Counted from the first letter of the stretch, positions 12,561 to 27,310 are shown. The stretch: 64,000 nt of DNA from Arbacia lixula (GCA_963669155.1 OZ022584.1:7027362-7091361); one strand, 5' to 3'. Numbers and translations are program-made. Notes: generated by a model not told the origin, from the letters alone.

Positions 12561-13429
12561 AAAAAAAAGGGACTGCCATATCCTGCTACCCTTGCCCGGC
12601 TTATACCGCTTGGAAGCGTTTTCTAAATGTAACTTGAAAGTAGCTTTCCACTCCTGCTGTCAGCCTATTTGAGTGCTTGTATCCCTTGAAGCTCTGTGCC
12701 CTGTTCTGCACCTGGTTGTCGGGTGTCAGGCAGGGCTGGGCCCATACCCATTCTAGTTTCAGTTTCAGATTACCTCCCAGTTTTCCAATTTATCAAATTG
12801 AGCCCATTAATGTCGGGAGATGAACTTATGGACTCCATTTAAAGTTCAAGCATGGGCTGGGTTTGCTCCCGGTGGATTACCCAGTGGATAGCCTCATAGC
12901 ACGTTTTGAGAATAATTTAGTTGCATTTGCCAGGCAATCTGAACTGTGCTGCGGTGATAGATTTACTGTAGTGTGAGAAGGCATGGTATCGCTTTCCCTG
13001 AACATAATGCAGAGTCTCAATCTTCATATCCAATGTATCTTTTAAAAATGTTCTTTTAAGGCAAATTAAGAATTGATGGATTTGTAACCATTTAAAAGCA
13101 ATTACAAAAACAGGAACAATATTTAGTATTGTGAATCAATAAGAGGAAAGAAATTGGATTTCTTTTATGGTATTGGGGTCCATCAATATTAAGTCTTTAT
13201 GTGTTAGTGCACATTGTCTGATATACAAAGAGTGCACTTCATGTCAGATCATTCCTAAAGAGCACTTATCTACCACAGGAAGTCAGTGGTTTTCTCCCTG
13301 GTGGGGCTGGTATGTACTAATCATTGACCCCTAGTCGTATGGACTGAGCTCATGTTAGTATAGCTGATGTGAGTGTGAGCTCAGTGCTGGGGTTAACGTG
13401 ACTTCACTTTTCCCCTCGGAGGATCCAGT

Positions 13430-13532
13430 TCCAAGCTGAAGCAGAGAGCAAGCAAGTAGATGGAGATAGGGGGAGGGAGAGAAAGGAAAGAGTGAAGGGT
13501 AGAAACAGTGGAAGATAGAGAGAGGGAGAGAT

Positions 13533-13582
<50 letters not shown>

Positions 13583-13933
13583 AGAGAGAAGGAGGCAGAG
13601 GGAAAGAGAAAAGAGATGAAGGGAGAGAGAGATTTACAGAAGGGAAGAGGAGAGTATGGGATGGGAGGGAAGGAGAGAGGGAGAGGGATGGATAGATAGA
13701 TGAAAGGATAGGTGCATTATGTAAGAGAAAAGAAGGGGAGCGAGAGGAAAGAACAAATGAAAGGTGAGAGGGACATGTGAAGGGACAAAGAGAGGATGAA
13801 ATATGGATGCATAAATGAGGCAAATGTAAAAGGGGGATGAGAAAGAGAACAGGAAGAAAAAAAGTGTGAGCAAGGAGGAGAAGAGGGAAAGAGCAAGGAG
13901 GAGAAGAGAGAAAGAGAGAGAGGGGGGGGGTAG

Positions 13934-13999
<66 letters not shown>

Positions 14000-14454
14000 G
14001 ATGGAAAGGCTAGAATAGAATAGTGGAATAAAAGTCACATAATATTGGGAGACTATTGGAAATCCTACTCACATCTCTGCATAATGCTGTAGTCCTTTGG
14101 TCAAGTAATCACATTAGAGTCTGCCTAATTTTATTGAGGAGGACACTTGCATCTTGCATTGATGGTATGTGGATAGGTTCTTAAAATTATCAAATGTTGA
14201 TATACATGTAGTGAGGGTGGAAAGACATTGGGGAGGGGGGGGGGGGTACAGGGACAGTCAGAGCCAGAGAGAGATACACAGTGTAAGATGTAAGATATTA
14301 ACATATCCTCAAGAAAAACCATTCCTCTCTTGCATTGGTGACTTTGTGTTTTTAATTTGTCTATTAATCTGCAATGCAGTTGAGAGAAAGATAGAGTCCG
14401 ATAAAGGAGGGAAAAGAGAAACAAGCAAAGAGACAAAGAGTAAAAAAGGAACGC

Positions 14455-14502
<48 letters not shown>

Positions 14503-14740
14503 GAGATTGGTAGTCAGTTCAGAGGGAAAGATACTGAAAGGGAGCAAGAAAAGAGACACGTAAAGAGAGAGATGTGGAGTGTCATGCAGAGAGAGGGAGA
14601 GAGACTGACAGGTAGCAAGAAGAAAAAGATCAAGGAAATAAAGTGAGAAAGATAGATTGGGAGTCGGTTTAGAGGGAGAGAGATCAGTAAAGAGAGCGAG
14701 AGAGATATGCTGAATCAGGTAGAGAGGGGGAGAGGAGAGA
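13430..14740. repeat. GA-rich purine-tract region
   Basis: Four or more GA-dinucleotide arrays (about 13528-13575, 13938-14000, 14455-14500) are embedded in diverged GAGA/GGGA purine-rich sequence over about 1.3 kb. It lies in the intron between the exons at 10201 and 16078. Long Ser/Leu-rich or Arg/Glu-rich frames through it are repeat artefacts. Confidence 0.85.
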
Positions 14741-15039
14741 TAGACCCAGCCACTCTCTAGATGCGAGCTTGAGGGAACGTCGCGGCAACGGCTCTGTGCA
14801 CTTTCGTCGAGGTCGAGTGCCCGTCTTCCACGCGGCTCCCGACTTTGACGTCACCCCACACTCCACAAACACCAGCCTGACAGTCGCAGGCCGGGGTTGC
14901 TGCCATGCCCAAATACCTGTAGGGACATTCAATAATGTGCTTGACATGCCTCATGCAAACTTGAAGATGCACAGCCAGCCACCAACAGTCTTCGGTCCTC
15001 TCATTCTCTTGGTTTCAGACACTGTTTCAGATAATGTGG

Positions 15040-15577
15040 GTGTAGAGAGAGAGAGAGGGGGGGAGGGGGGAAGTTTCCCTTCAAATGTGTGTGTATTTTG
15101 TACAGAGAGAGAGGGATAATTATCCGTACAAATGTGTGTACATGTATAGTGCTCAGAAAAAGAGAGAGATAAGTTTCCTCGCAAATGTGTGTATACTGTG
15201 CAGAGAGAGAGAGAAATTATTTACTGTACAAATGTGTGTGTATAAGTATTCAGGAAAGAGAGAGAAACTTCCTCACAAATGTGTATATATTTGGCAGGCT
15301 GCAGAGAGTGTGTGTATAGTGTTCAGAGAGAGAGAATAAAAAAAAACACATTCTGTCAAATATGTTTCAAAAGTTTCAGATAATGTTTGTGAGGGATAAT
15401 TATCCTTACAAATGTGTGTGTAAAATTGTTCAGAAAAAGAGAGAGATAAGTTTCCTTAAAAAAGTTATGTATATTGTGCAGAGAGAGAAAAATCCTCATA
15501 AATGTGTATATATTTTGTAGAGAGAGGAAAATGATTTTCCTTTCAAATTTGTGTGTCTAGTATTCAGAATAGTATAT
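15040..15577. repeat. Minisatellite, 55-60 bp unit with CAAATGTGTGT and GAGAGA
   Basis: About eight imperfect units carry TTTCCT(T/C)(A/C)CAAATGTGTGT, TAT..TG..CAG and AGAGAGAGA in order. The array runs directly up to the decayed kinase exon copy at 15578. Confidence 0.75.
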
Positions 15578-15660
15578 GAACCCCCGGAGAGAGGATTTCT
15601 TACCTGGAGTAGCTGGCCAAACACCAGATCATGGCTGATGTTGACTGGGATGCCAGTGTA
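15578..15660 (+). pseudogene. Decayed duplicate of the STK32-like exon at 16078
   Basis: This segment aligns to 16090-16170 over about 80 bp, including GAGAGAGGAT, ACCTGGAG, CTGGCCAAACA, TCATGGCTGA and GTTGACTGGGATG. In the homologous frame it reads ERISYLE, then a TAG stop, then LAKHQIMADVDWDA, matching ERIANLEALAKHPFMADVDWD. There is no upstream pyrimidine tract and no acceptor. It sits between a minisatellite and a MITE, so it is an exon fragment made by local duplication and no longer able to code. Confidence 0.85.
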
Positions 15661-15668
15661 CTGCCATT

Positions 15669-16042
15669 TTAAAGGGAATATACTGTCATGGGAAGACAAA
15701 AATGCCTTCAAAATGTGATCACGAGCAATCTTCTTGCCAATGGTCTTAAATTCATGTATTATCCATTTTAGAAACTTGCTGAAAGTTATTTGCCCTCACT
15801 TAACCCACATTTGGAGTAATTAATGATTATTAGTGAAATCCTCACAATGTTCGGGCCGAACATATTGAGGATTTGTGATTTAATTACTAATTACTCCAAA
15901 TGTGGATCATTTGAGGGCAAATAACTTTCAGTAAGTCTCTAAAATGGACAATACATGAATTTAAAACCATTGGCAATAAGATTGCTCATAATCACCCTTT
16001 TGAAGGGCTTTTTGTCTTCCCAGTACAGTATATTCCCTTTAA
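15669..16042. mobile_element. TTAA-flanked foldback MITE, copy 2
   Basis: Same family as 1319-1690, with TTAA at 15669-15672 and 16039-16042 and inverted arms starting AGGGAATATACTG. It lies exactly between the decayed exon copy and the functional exon and ends 35 bp before the latter, so it may border the splice branch-point region. Confidence 0.9.
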
Positions 16043-16077
16043 ACCATGTATGTTCTTTGCATGTGTTCTTTCTTCAG

Positions 16078-16203
16078 CTGCTAGCGGTGGATCCCAGAGA
16101 GAGGATAGCTAACCTGGAGGCCCTGGCCAAACATCCCTTCATGGCTGACGTTGACTGGGATGTGGTGTTCGGGCTGGAGATCAAACCCTCCTTCGTGCCG
16201 CCA
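16078..16203 (+). CDS. STK32: STK32-like kinase, C-lobe end exon (LLAVDPRERI)
   Basis: The acceptor is TTTCTTCAG and the donor CCA/GTAAGT; phase 0 at both ends, 42 codons. It begins LLAVDPRERIANLEALAKHP and continues through FMADVDWDVVFG to FVPP. L..DP..R is the subdomain XI arginine motif, and the DWDAVF and P.FVP/IP block that follows is typical of this family. The arginine pairs with the APE glutamate in kinase folds. Confidence 0.95.
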
Positions 16204-16217
16204 GTAAGTTCACTGTC

Positions 16218-16805
16218 CTGGGACGGTATTCAATTCCATACTGAATACAGAAATATAAGTATTTTACTTGTTTCTTCCTAAGTTAAATACTTAGCCCAAA
16301 TCTGTATTCAATTCGCAAAATGGCCAAGTATTTTACTTTTGACTAACGATTCTGACTTAGCAAAATACTCAGGTAAAATACTTTTGTATTGAATTTGCAT
16401 TTTTTGGTTAAGTATATTACCTTCAGTATAAGTCAGTCAGGAAGCAGACTAATTTGTTGTCTCTGTGATTTGACCATAACATGTAAATTAACATAGATAA
16501 TGGAAAAAGTTTTGAAATACAGATAATTTATTGTTTTGAAACACTTATGGAGTTGATAAACGCGCCACCATAGTCTCACGCGAAGGAAGCACGCATTGAA
16601 AAACGTTTAAAAACGCATATTGTAGATACGCGTTTAGTAATGCTTCCTTTTACTTTAGAAAGACGTTTCACAGTGATTAAGTATGTTGGCTTATTCAGCT
16701 TGCTTAAGTACAATGTTGTAATGTAATCTAAATATGGCTTAGGCCATTTTTCTTAGCCAAGCCGAATGCTAAGTAAAGGTTGAGTATTCATTTGAATACC
16801 GGCGC
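16218..16805. mobile_element. Foldback element with GGTATTCAA termini
   Basis: ACGGTATTCAATTCCATACT at the left has a diverged inverted counterpart (AGTATTCATTTGAATACCGG) at the right. Repeated inner words such as TAAAATACTT and TGTATTCAATT occur in both orientations. It begins about 15 bp beyond the preceding exon donor. Borders are approximate. Confidence 0.55.
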
Positions 16806-17611
16806 TGGTCCCTCTATATCAGTGCATTGACTCTGATGCTGTTGCAATGACTCCAGACCTGTAGATTGATAGTGGTGTCTTCACGCTGAGACAACATAAC
16901 CAAATCATTACATGTGTCCATGTCAAACTCTCTCTCTCTCTGCCATTTTTAATTTGTACATGTTGGTACAAGAAACTCCACACAAATCCGAGAGAGCAGC
17001 AGAACTAAGGGTTCAATTCTCTGCATATCCTTTCAATGGAATGCAGAAACCAGGTGAACAACCGCACAGGATTGCCAGTTTGGCATCGGTGCGAACATAC
17101 CTTGCGGGCCTTTGGGGCACTGAGGGATATTTTTGGAAAATGCTAATCTTCAGAATCATCGTTTCCATAGTGAAATCATAGCAAACTACGACAGCTACAT
17201 TTTAGATATGATGTCATGCAGCATTTGCACAGACAAATGCGTAGTGTTCTGCATATTCGGCTGCAAGCATTCTGTTGGGGAAGTTGGTGAGACATTGCTT
17301 CATGGAGAAAACATTGCTGTTCAGGCCAGTCATGTGTGTGAACAATTCAGTACAATGGGTGCCATACGTGATTGATTTACCGGTAAACGAGATGATGATG
17401 TCAGTAACATCACCTTGAAAATGACCTATTTGTACATGGTGTTCAGTTCTTGTACCTGATCATTCAGGGTCACTGCCATGTTAACTGCAAGTTAAGTGTT
17501 GATATGTTGTTTCCATGGAAGTTACTATTGATAGTAAGTCACAATGATTGGAATCTATAAGAAGCCTGGCCCAGTCCTAGCAGTTGTAAAAACAGTAAAA
17601 GATGTGTTTAT

Positions 17612-17760
17612 TAGAGCCATTCTCATTGGGCTTAAAAATTGCGAAGTTAGGAAACAGGGACAATAGGACCATTCGGCTTTTGGTACAGTTGCTAGTTAAC
17701 TTTAACTTCGCGATTTTTCCAACTTCGCAATTTTTTTTAAGCCCAGTTAAAATGGCACTA
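17612..17760. mobile_element. MITE with inverted GCCATT...GGGCTTAAAAATTGCGAAGTT ends
   Basis: GCCATTCTCATTGGGCTTAA at the left pairs with TTAAGCCCAGTTAAAATGGC at the right, and GCGAAGTT pairs with AACTTCGC inside. A much larger relative with the same GGCCATT(C/T)TCATT terminus and GCGAAGTT words occurs at 52909-54498. Confidence 0.75.
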
Positions 17761-17834
17761 TTGATACACAATAACAGTGTTACTTGAACTCTTTCAAAAG
17801 GAGCAGTGAGCAGTGTAGCCACTCACACCAGGAC

Positions 17835-18295
17835 CCCATTGCATAAAACTTACCATTAATGGTAATTCTGCCATCAATGGTAAGTACCATAGTAAAATAG
17901 CTCAACAGCCCATCAAATTCATAGTTTCCATAGCAGTTGCCATTCATATTAAATTTACCATCAATGGCAAGTTTTATGCAACAGGGCCCAGGACCGTGTT
18001 GCATATATGTTTCCATTTGTTGTAACTTGCCATTAATGGTAACTAACATGGTAGCAGCCATTGTGATTTCAGCTTTACTGCTGTTGCTATGGCAGTTACC
18101 ATCAATGGAAATTAAAATAGTTGAAAACATGGAACATGGCCCTGCTGCATAAAACTTCCCATTGATGGTAACTCACATCAATGGTAACTACCATGGTAAC
18201 ACCGCTCAACAGCCAATCAAATTCCAGGTTTCCATAGAAGGCGCCATTGATAGCAAAGTTACCATCAACAGTAAGTTTTATGCAACAGGGCCAAA
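17835..18295. mobile_element. Three tandem foldback units with TTGCATAAAACTTACCAT words
   Basis: The words TTGCATAAAACTTACCAT and ACCATCAATGG(C/T)AAGTTTTATGCAACAGGGCC recur in inverted pairs. They define units at about 17835-17995, 17996-18140 and 18141-18295. Within each, (T/A)ACCATTAATGGTAA-type palindromes repeat. The middle unit is the most decayed. It looks like a MITE that inserted into itself or was tandemly duplicated. Confidence 0.7.
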
Positions 18296-18299
18296 AAGT

Positions 18300-20183
<1,884 letters not shown>

Positions 20184-20745
20184 CCTCCTCTTGTGCCACA
20201 GCAGCATGTTTGCATTGATGAGACATGCAAAACCCTTAAAGCACCATTTTGTTTGGTACAAAAGAGGCGGAAAATCAGATAAAAGTTGAAACATTGCACA
20301 CTAATGTCTGCTCAAGGAAATTTGTCTGCAGACTGATATGTTGTAATTTTGGTCTAATGCAAAATGTAAATAGCATACTATTCGGTCAGCAAATTTGTCT
20401 TTTTAAATATTGGGTTATTTCGTGGTCTGTGTTCATTAGTCTGACAGGACTACAATCACTGATTGAGTGGTGGTGTTGTGCTACAGCACTGTGTGAGGAG
20501 TGCTAATCACAAGATGAAAGGTAAAAGACCGTGCCATTTTTCATTTTGCTTTAGCAGATTTATTGACAATCAGTTTCAACATTAGGTGATAAAATTCCAT
20601 CAAGTCATTTTTTTGTATATTTAGAGCACAGATAACAGTATTAGATATGTGCATATCCTGGGCATGTACATGTAGGCGAGATATAAAATGAATACTTCTA
20701 CCCATCCCCCTCTCTCTGTCTTTCCTTCTATCTTTTTCCTCTCAG

Positions 20746-20810
20746 GATGAAGAGATGCAAGCCACACTAGACACCCTGAGTGCAGAGTTCAGAGTCTACA
20801 ATAGAGAGAA
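20746..20810 (+). CDS. STK32: STK32-like kinase, penultimate exon (EFRVYNREK)
   Basis: The acceptor is TTTTCCTCTCAG and the donor AA/GTAAGT; enters in phase 0 and leaves in phase 2. It encodes DEEMQATLDTLSAEFRVYNR followed by E and the first two bases of the next codon. The (E)F.(I/V)(F/Y)NREK motif is the usual end of the conserved STK32 tail. Confidence 0.92.
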
Positions 20811-21167
20811 GTAAGTCTTGCATGGTGCCAATTTACATATATATGGAAGCGTTATCCACTCCCAATTCAATTATTTTCCCACAAATGAAAAAATTGCACT
20901 GGTTAAGGGCAATGAGCCCCCCTCAATGCAAACAGAGAGCTTGCGACTAATCACATGCTCATGTGCAGACAGAGAAGTAAGGGTGAATTGTGTGAGTAAT
21001 ATTTAGACCCATGTTGAGTAATTTAAGAAGAATCGAACAATTAAAACTGTGGAAAATGAAATAAACTTTCACTGATTTCTAGTAGGGTTTGCATAGTTTT
21101 TACCATGAGGCCGACTGAAAATGAAAGAGATAGCTGATGTTTGCATTTCTATGTTTCGATTTGATAG

Positions 21168-21312
21168 CCGAACAACAAATCACCATGAACTGAGACATTC
21201 TCAAGAAATCTTTAACACGCCAACCAAGACCATGTCCAACACTGAGAGCAGTGCTGTGAAGGAGGAGGAAGCTTCATCGTTACCGTTGGAAACGGAACCG
21301 CCCGCCACGTAG
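21168..21312 (+). CDS. STK32: STK32-like kinase, last exon and stop codon
   Basis: The acceptor GATTTGATAG joins in phase 2 to the exon at 20746, and the frame ends at TAG 21310-21312. The tail is polar and Ser/Thr/Glu-rich (NTPTKTMSNTESSAVKEEEA and so on), as expected for the variable C-terminus of this family. The seven exons in the window total 773 nt, which with one upstream base makes 257 codons plus stop in a single open frame. The exact acceptor is less certain than the others because the pyrimidine tract is weak. Confidence 0.8.
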
Positions 21313-22260
21313 CCGGAAGCAAGCACCCTCTCTGACTTGAAGAATGCCTTCCTGGACTTGTCATGAATCATGTGAAGCGCTCAGGGTGGCTAGAGGGATT
21401 GGACTGCACACCGCGTGGTGTGGATGCTTATATTCCGAGGACAAAGCAAAATTGATGGTGTTTTTATTTGAACATGGTATCGTGCACTGGTTGTGCCTGT
21501 ATGTTCCTGGGCAGATGATGATGTAGTCTCTGTCTCTGTCTCCTCATCTATCTTGTGTCTGCCTTGCTGGCAAATAAGCTCACAAATGGAGACTACCTGG
21601 GCACTGTTTTTGTCATTTTCGCAGTCAACTGAACATACCTCCAAAGCTTGCAGATGATGTGGCTTTCTGCCAACCAATGCCAAGCATATAGAGACAGACA
21701 CCTCTATTTTAAGATGTTCACTAACATGGGCATATTCAATGCTCAAAACGACAAACTACATTGTGTATTTAAAATTCTAGGAAATGATGAGTATTTGATG
21801 CCATTTCCATTAAATCAATCTTTCGTTGTCATCTAGAATTAAAATTGGGAAATTTTTTTTTAATGAAAGCACCTCTAAGTCAATTTTGTTACAAGAGGGC
21901 AGACATCCTTTTTTATTTTATTGGTCAGGTTTTTGATTGGTGTGGAGAGATGGCATTACTGCTGATCACGCCTAGGAAATGATGTGTATATGTCAGAGTC
22001 TCAACATGTGTAGTCAGTAATTGGTCAGTGATTCTAGCAGTTCCTTGTTTGGTATAAGGACCTGCGAAATACACCAGTGCTCCTGGGCATCTCAGACTCC
22101 TCTGGAGTTGGGCTGAGGAAAATGGCCTTAATTTTTCATGCATTGTAGAGGGAACTTATGAGGCAACTCCACTCTTTTATATTTTGCTAGTGTAAATCAA
22201 AATCAAGTTGTCTATATTGGTCTTCTTTAATTCAGTGACAGTCAGGGTCTTAAAATAAAT
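21313..22260 (+). other. STK32: Probable 3' UTR of the STK32-like gene
   Basis: No frame is conserved beyond the stop. AATAAA occurs at 22254-22259 and again near 22426, giving candidate poly(A) signals about 0.95-1.1 kb after the stop. The true end needs transcript evidence. Confidence 0.45.
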
Positions 22261-24528
22261 CTCAGCATTTAAAGTGGAAACATTAATCTTTAAATTTATG
22301 TTTCATGTGTGGCTTTGCAATTAAAATGTCTTACTTCAATTTGTTGCAATTGTTTTTCTTTGTTCAAAGGAAAGGGCTCATGCAATTTTTTTTAACCTAC
22401 CTAAGACTGTGCCAATGACACCGGATAATAAAATCCTGGATAAGGAGCAAGAAATAGGTGCAGAGTGCCATAATTTTCAGGAATACCAGGCAACTCATCA
22501 GAAAGTTTCAATTTTGTGAGCATTATCAGTACTAGCACCGGAAGTCATTGTATGTCAGATCCCTTCTATGAATATTCACAAATATTCTGGGAATGTGATT
22601 GGTCAATTGATGCTCGCAGAATGCAAAATAATTTCACTAGAAACTAAAATCTCTGCCTTGGCTCCGAATATCTTTTGCTTTTTTTTCCTGGGGAGCACTG
22701 CGCATGCTCTATTTACTATTTTCTTCATTGGCATTACTAAGCATGCTCTCTACCTGGAAAAAAAAATTGTTTTGACTGCGACGACACGCCGCGCACTGTG
22801 CACTATAATTCATGCCTGCTCAATTCCGACCGAGATTGTAAACAAACATGGCGACCTTTCTTGTTTCTTTTTTGTTATTGTTTTACAAAAGGGATATAAA
22901 ACAAACATACCAAGCAATGAGTTTGCAAGTATAGTGGAAATATCCATCTTCGGAGGGACTGGTATAAGTTCCTATTTTTATCTCGGGGGGCTTCGCCCCT
23001 TGGAAAAAATAGTTCTATGCTTAAATAGATAGATAATTTCCACTATACAATCTCACAGCTTGGTATATTTGTGTACTTTTTTGACCCAGTCAGGACCAAT
23101 CACTTCAACTACATGGTTGTGGCTATAAATTTTGATGGAAAGTGTTTATAAAATTGAAATATGCTTCAAATGAAAGGGCACAAATATTTGCACAAGATTA
23201 ATAATTTTTGTTAGCTTCTTTCATGATTGAAGTGATTTTTAAAAAAACGAAATTAAGATGAAATAATCAGTAAATCTCCAGTTTGACAATATGCTGGAAA
23301 TGTTTACACTTCATATTTTGCTCTTCAGTTGGAAGAATTGTTGCTCTAAATGGAATTTGTTTACATTTGTTTCATTTACAATGCAATGTCCATTCTGTTT
23401 TACAATATACAACTCTGATTTGTGAAAAAATAATGTTGCCAATTTGAAAACAAAATAGTGATCACTTTTGTCCTTGTCATGACACTCTATAAGCCGTTTG
23501 TGTGTGTGACACAATTTGCAGTACTTGCCATTATCCATGTTGAAGCATCAAGAAAATAATGGTTAGTGTATCATCCAAGGCCAAAAGAAATTGACAATTC
23601 AATATGTCAGGGCTGGAATTTTATGTTAAACTGATGGTCTTTAGTAGTGTGTGGCTTCCTCTTTCATTTCCATTTGGATGAAGGTGACTGTGTAGTAAGT
23701 CGAAGGCCATGCAATGTAAGGATAAAATCCCTCATTTGTGTCCCCAGCATTTCTACTTACATAGCACCAAACTCATTTTCAAGGGCATTAACCCTCTTCA
23801 TGTATGCCAAATTGCTAACCCCAAAGCTTGCCTGACATTGCAACAACTATAATTACATTGAATTGAATAAGGAAGCAGAAAATAAGTAATTTTTTTGTGA
23901 AAAACAGACCTATTGTAAGAAGGTTTTGAATTTTTGAAAAGAACAGCATCTTTATTATTAACGTTCATTGCAACTTAGTTGGTTGGCACTGATGTACCTT
24001 TCAATGTTCTTTTTTACTATACATAATAAAACAAGGCAATTCTCAGCATTTATTTTAAAGCCTAAAATCACTGATCTATACATGGTAAGGTTGTAATTAG
24101 ATGAGAACTCTGCCATCTTGGTCAAGATGCTTTTATGCTAATAAGCCAGTTCATAATTGCAATGCGTGCATGAGCAAATTATTGCTGATACGGATGACCT
24201 CGGTCGTTGGTACCACTCACAGAGTACAAAAAATTTGGTGGTTTTGGTCAACCACGTTCATGCCCATTATCATCCAGATACAATAACAGAAGGCAGTCAA
24301 AGAATGTCCCACTGTCTGCACTTGCTTCTATTGTTTTTATATGGATGCTGCAAAATGTCTTTACATCCATCAACTAGCACAGCTTCATGAGCAAATCCCA
24401 GTCTGCATTCTAGTAGTATGTGATTCAGTGGATTGTCTACCTATGGTGTAACTATGAACTGGCTTATTGCCTCATCGTTGTGGTCATTTGATGGATTATA
24501 TGAATAGACTGTCTACAAACAAGCTCCT
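22261..24528. other. Convergent intergenic region, part 1
   Basis: There is no recognised gene. A short inverted-ended unit lies at 22934-23046 (TATAGTGGAAAT and ATTTCCACTATA) and contains a GC-rich hairpin, GGGGGGCTTCGCCCC. Several AATAAA words occur. The rest is AT-rich and featureless to inspection. Confidence 0.5.
22934..23046. mobile_element. Small element with TATAGTGGAAAT inverted ends
   Basis: TATAGTGGAAAT at the left and ATTTCCACTATA at the right enclose about 90 bp that include a GGGGGGCTTCGCCCC stem-loop. It could be a tiny MITE. No second copy was noticed in the window. Confidence 0.4.
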
Positions 24529-24900
24529 TTAAAGGGCATATACTGTACTGGGAAGACAAAAAAGCCTTCAAAAGGTGACTGTGAGCAATCTTCTTGCCAA
24601 TGGTCTTAAATTCATGTATTGTCCGTTTTAGAAACTTGGTGAAAGTTATTTACCCTCAAATGATCCATATTTGGAATAATTAGTGATCAAATCACAATTT
24701 TCTGAAATGTTCGGCCCGAACATTTTGAGGATTTGTGAATAATCACAAATTACTCGAAATGTGGATCATTTGAGGGTAAATAACTTTCACCAAGTTTCTA
24801 AAACGGACAATACATGAATTTAAGATCATTGGCAAGAAGATTGCTCACAGTCACCTTTTGAAGGCTTTTTTGTCTTCCCAGTACATTATATGCCCTTTAA
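24529..24900. mobile_element. TTAA-flanked foldback MITE, copy 3
   Basis: TTAA at 24529-24532 and 24897-24900 flank inverted arms beginning AGGGCATATACTGTACTGGG. The centre retains TTCGGCCCGAACATTTTGAG as in the copy at 1319. Confidence 0.9.
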
Positions 24901-26867
24901 TCTAATCATATCTACTACTTGATACAGAGTTAGAACACCAGGGTGTCTCTACCAGTTCTAATTAGGAAACACAGTGAGTCACCATAGGTGCCATATTGTG
25001 GGAATTCTCCTGCAGATGATGAAATGTCAACCCAAACTCAACTCACAGTCATGCGCAGCAGGTGAAAAGTGAAATATATTTGAAGCCACTGTCGTCTATC
25101 TTGAGAGAGTACAGTACCTATAAATTAAATATTTTTAATATCTAATGGAATTAAATGTGATAGTTGAGCATATTTAAGGTGATATCTTATATGTAGGTTT
25201 GAAAGCATACTGAGTATAAGATTTGAAACAGCTTCGGACCTCTCTGCCAAACCAGTAGACAAATTACTTGATATTAATGTAAACATGTGCAATTTTTTCT
25301 ATATTTTTCTATCTAAGCTTAACATCTGTTTGTTACTCTATTTACTATTTATTTTTGTATTTTAAATGCTGAGCTAGAATTGCATTTCCATTAATCTCAA
25401 TTGAAAGTGCCAATCAATTGGAAATCTTTTCTTAGGGTCATGTTGCAGGTGTTTGCGGGTCCTGGGGACACTATTCACTCACAAACATTGCCGTGGTTGC
25501 TAAAGTTGGTTCTGCCCTATTTTGAGTGGCTAGTACACATTTTGTAAAAGTGTTGTTTGCTTCTAATAAGCTCAGTGTACAATGGTTCCTGAGATACTCT
25601 TCACACTTCACGTTTTATGCCTTATATAATTATGTGGGTATCGGCAGGTATCAACAGGAACTGTGGCCCTCCTCTTGAGTTAACTGAACCTCTGTCTACC
25701 CTCATGTATGGTGTAAGAGTTAAGAGTGGAGGGTGGGCTGTACAACTATTGTGTTTTATGGAAAAAGCAATTTGGTCAACCGCCCTTATACCTTATGGGC
25801 ATTATTTCACCAGGTATACAATCAATTCTATAGGGAAGTACAGTAAAAGTTAATGACCAAAACAATGTGTTTGTTATCCAAGCAGTTTTGTAAGTGAGGG
25901 TCTACAGCAATTATGTAAGTTTTTCTCAATTTTAAAAATGAATCTTTAATCAACTCAAGATGGGAATTTATATCATGGAAATATATCATCCGTTGTATTT
26001 CCTTCATGTTTTATTTTTTTCCTGCCTAAAACAACAAATGTCATTAGGTTTTGGTCTCATTTCATTACACTTTTGCTGTGTAATACTTGTTCACGATTGG
26101 CAACATTTTCTTAGGGAACATTCATGTTATCCTTTCTAGATAACATGATGAAAAAAATCATTTCAAATAATGGATGAACTTGATACTAGAACAAAAATTG
26201 TCTTCTTTTCTTAGGAATAGATATATTCTTTGTATTTTGATGGAATGCCTGTATAGTCTAGTGTAAAAGAGATATACATTTGTATGTACACATGTGTTAG
26301 CGGTTGAAACGTGTATTGTATTATTCTATTTTGTATAGAAAGAAGCTTTCTATGCTAACTATACTGTACATAAAACTACACCTTTTCACAGGAAATTGTA
26401 GCATTTACAAAGAACAAAGACAGACAATGCTGAAAATGTGTTGGTGTTTGTATAATCTTGACTTGTTTGTGAGCTGGTTTCCGTGTTCTGATTATGTAGA
26501 TATATCTCTGGACGAAGTGAGCACGACGGATCTTGCCTACGAGCATTATTTCATTAAAATCTTGACCTTGGCTGGAAATGATTCTAAATGTTGAGTGTTG
26601 TTTATTCTGAATATATTGAGTTTAAGGAGTAGTACTCTAGAAGTGTAGATTACAGACTATACTTTTAGTAAACGAGGCCTAATATTGGTAGATTTCAACA
26701 AAAAATGGAGGGATTCTTTTCTGGGATGCTAAAATTTATCAAGAATGGAACCCATGTTCGTGACATAAATACACTCCACTTGTTATGTAGACTTTACCAC
26801 TGCTACCCCTCTCCTGCAGAAGCGTGGGTTATTTATTATCTGTTAGCACACCAACGTATGCACAACA
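24901..26867. other. Intergenic, no recognised feature
   Basis: AT-rich sequence with no supported exon. Short frames here have neither family similarity nor exon-like composition. Confidence 0.5.
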
Positions 26868-26918
<51 letters not shown>

Positions 26919-27092
26919 ACTCACACACACACATACACACTCACACACACACATATACACACACACTCACATACACACTCACACACACACACACACACAC
27001 CCACACACACACACACTCACACATACACACTCACCCACCCACACACCCACATACACACATACACACACTCACACACACACACACACACACAT
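26868..27092. repeat. CA microsatellite, about 225 bp
   Basis: An almost uninterrupted CA array with scattered CATA, CTCA and CCCA interruptions. Long Thr-His frames through it are repeat artefacts. A purine-rich stretch (27200-27310) follows. Confidence 0.95.
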
Positions 27093-27310
27093 GTGCTTAC
27101 ATAAAGATGCATGTCGATGTCAATTATTTGCATGTCCCACGTGCATGTACAAGGAAAAAGGTGCAGAACTATACCTGGTCCACAGGTAACCCTAAACTAA
27201 GATAGATAGAAAGAAAGGGGGGGGACATAGAGAGAGGAAGGAAGAGGGAAGACAAAAAGTATGGGGAGCGAAGAGAGAGAGAGGCGAGTAGAGGGCGGGG
27301 GAGAGTGCGA

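Noticed and set aside
13404..14559. Several Ser/Leu-rich or Arg/Glu-rich frames of 110-140 codons
   Set aside because: They are produced by GA/CT repeats, which are open in several frames at once.
26705..27205. Frames of 121-166 codons rich in His and Thr
   Set aside because: They are translations of the CA microsatellite; overlapping frames give the same kind of protein.
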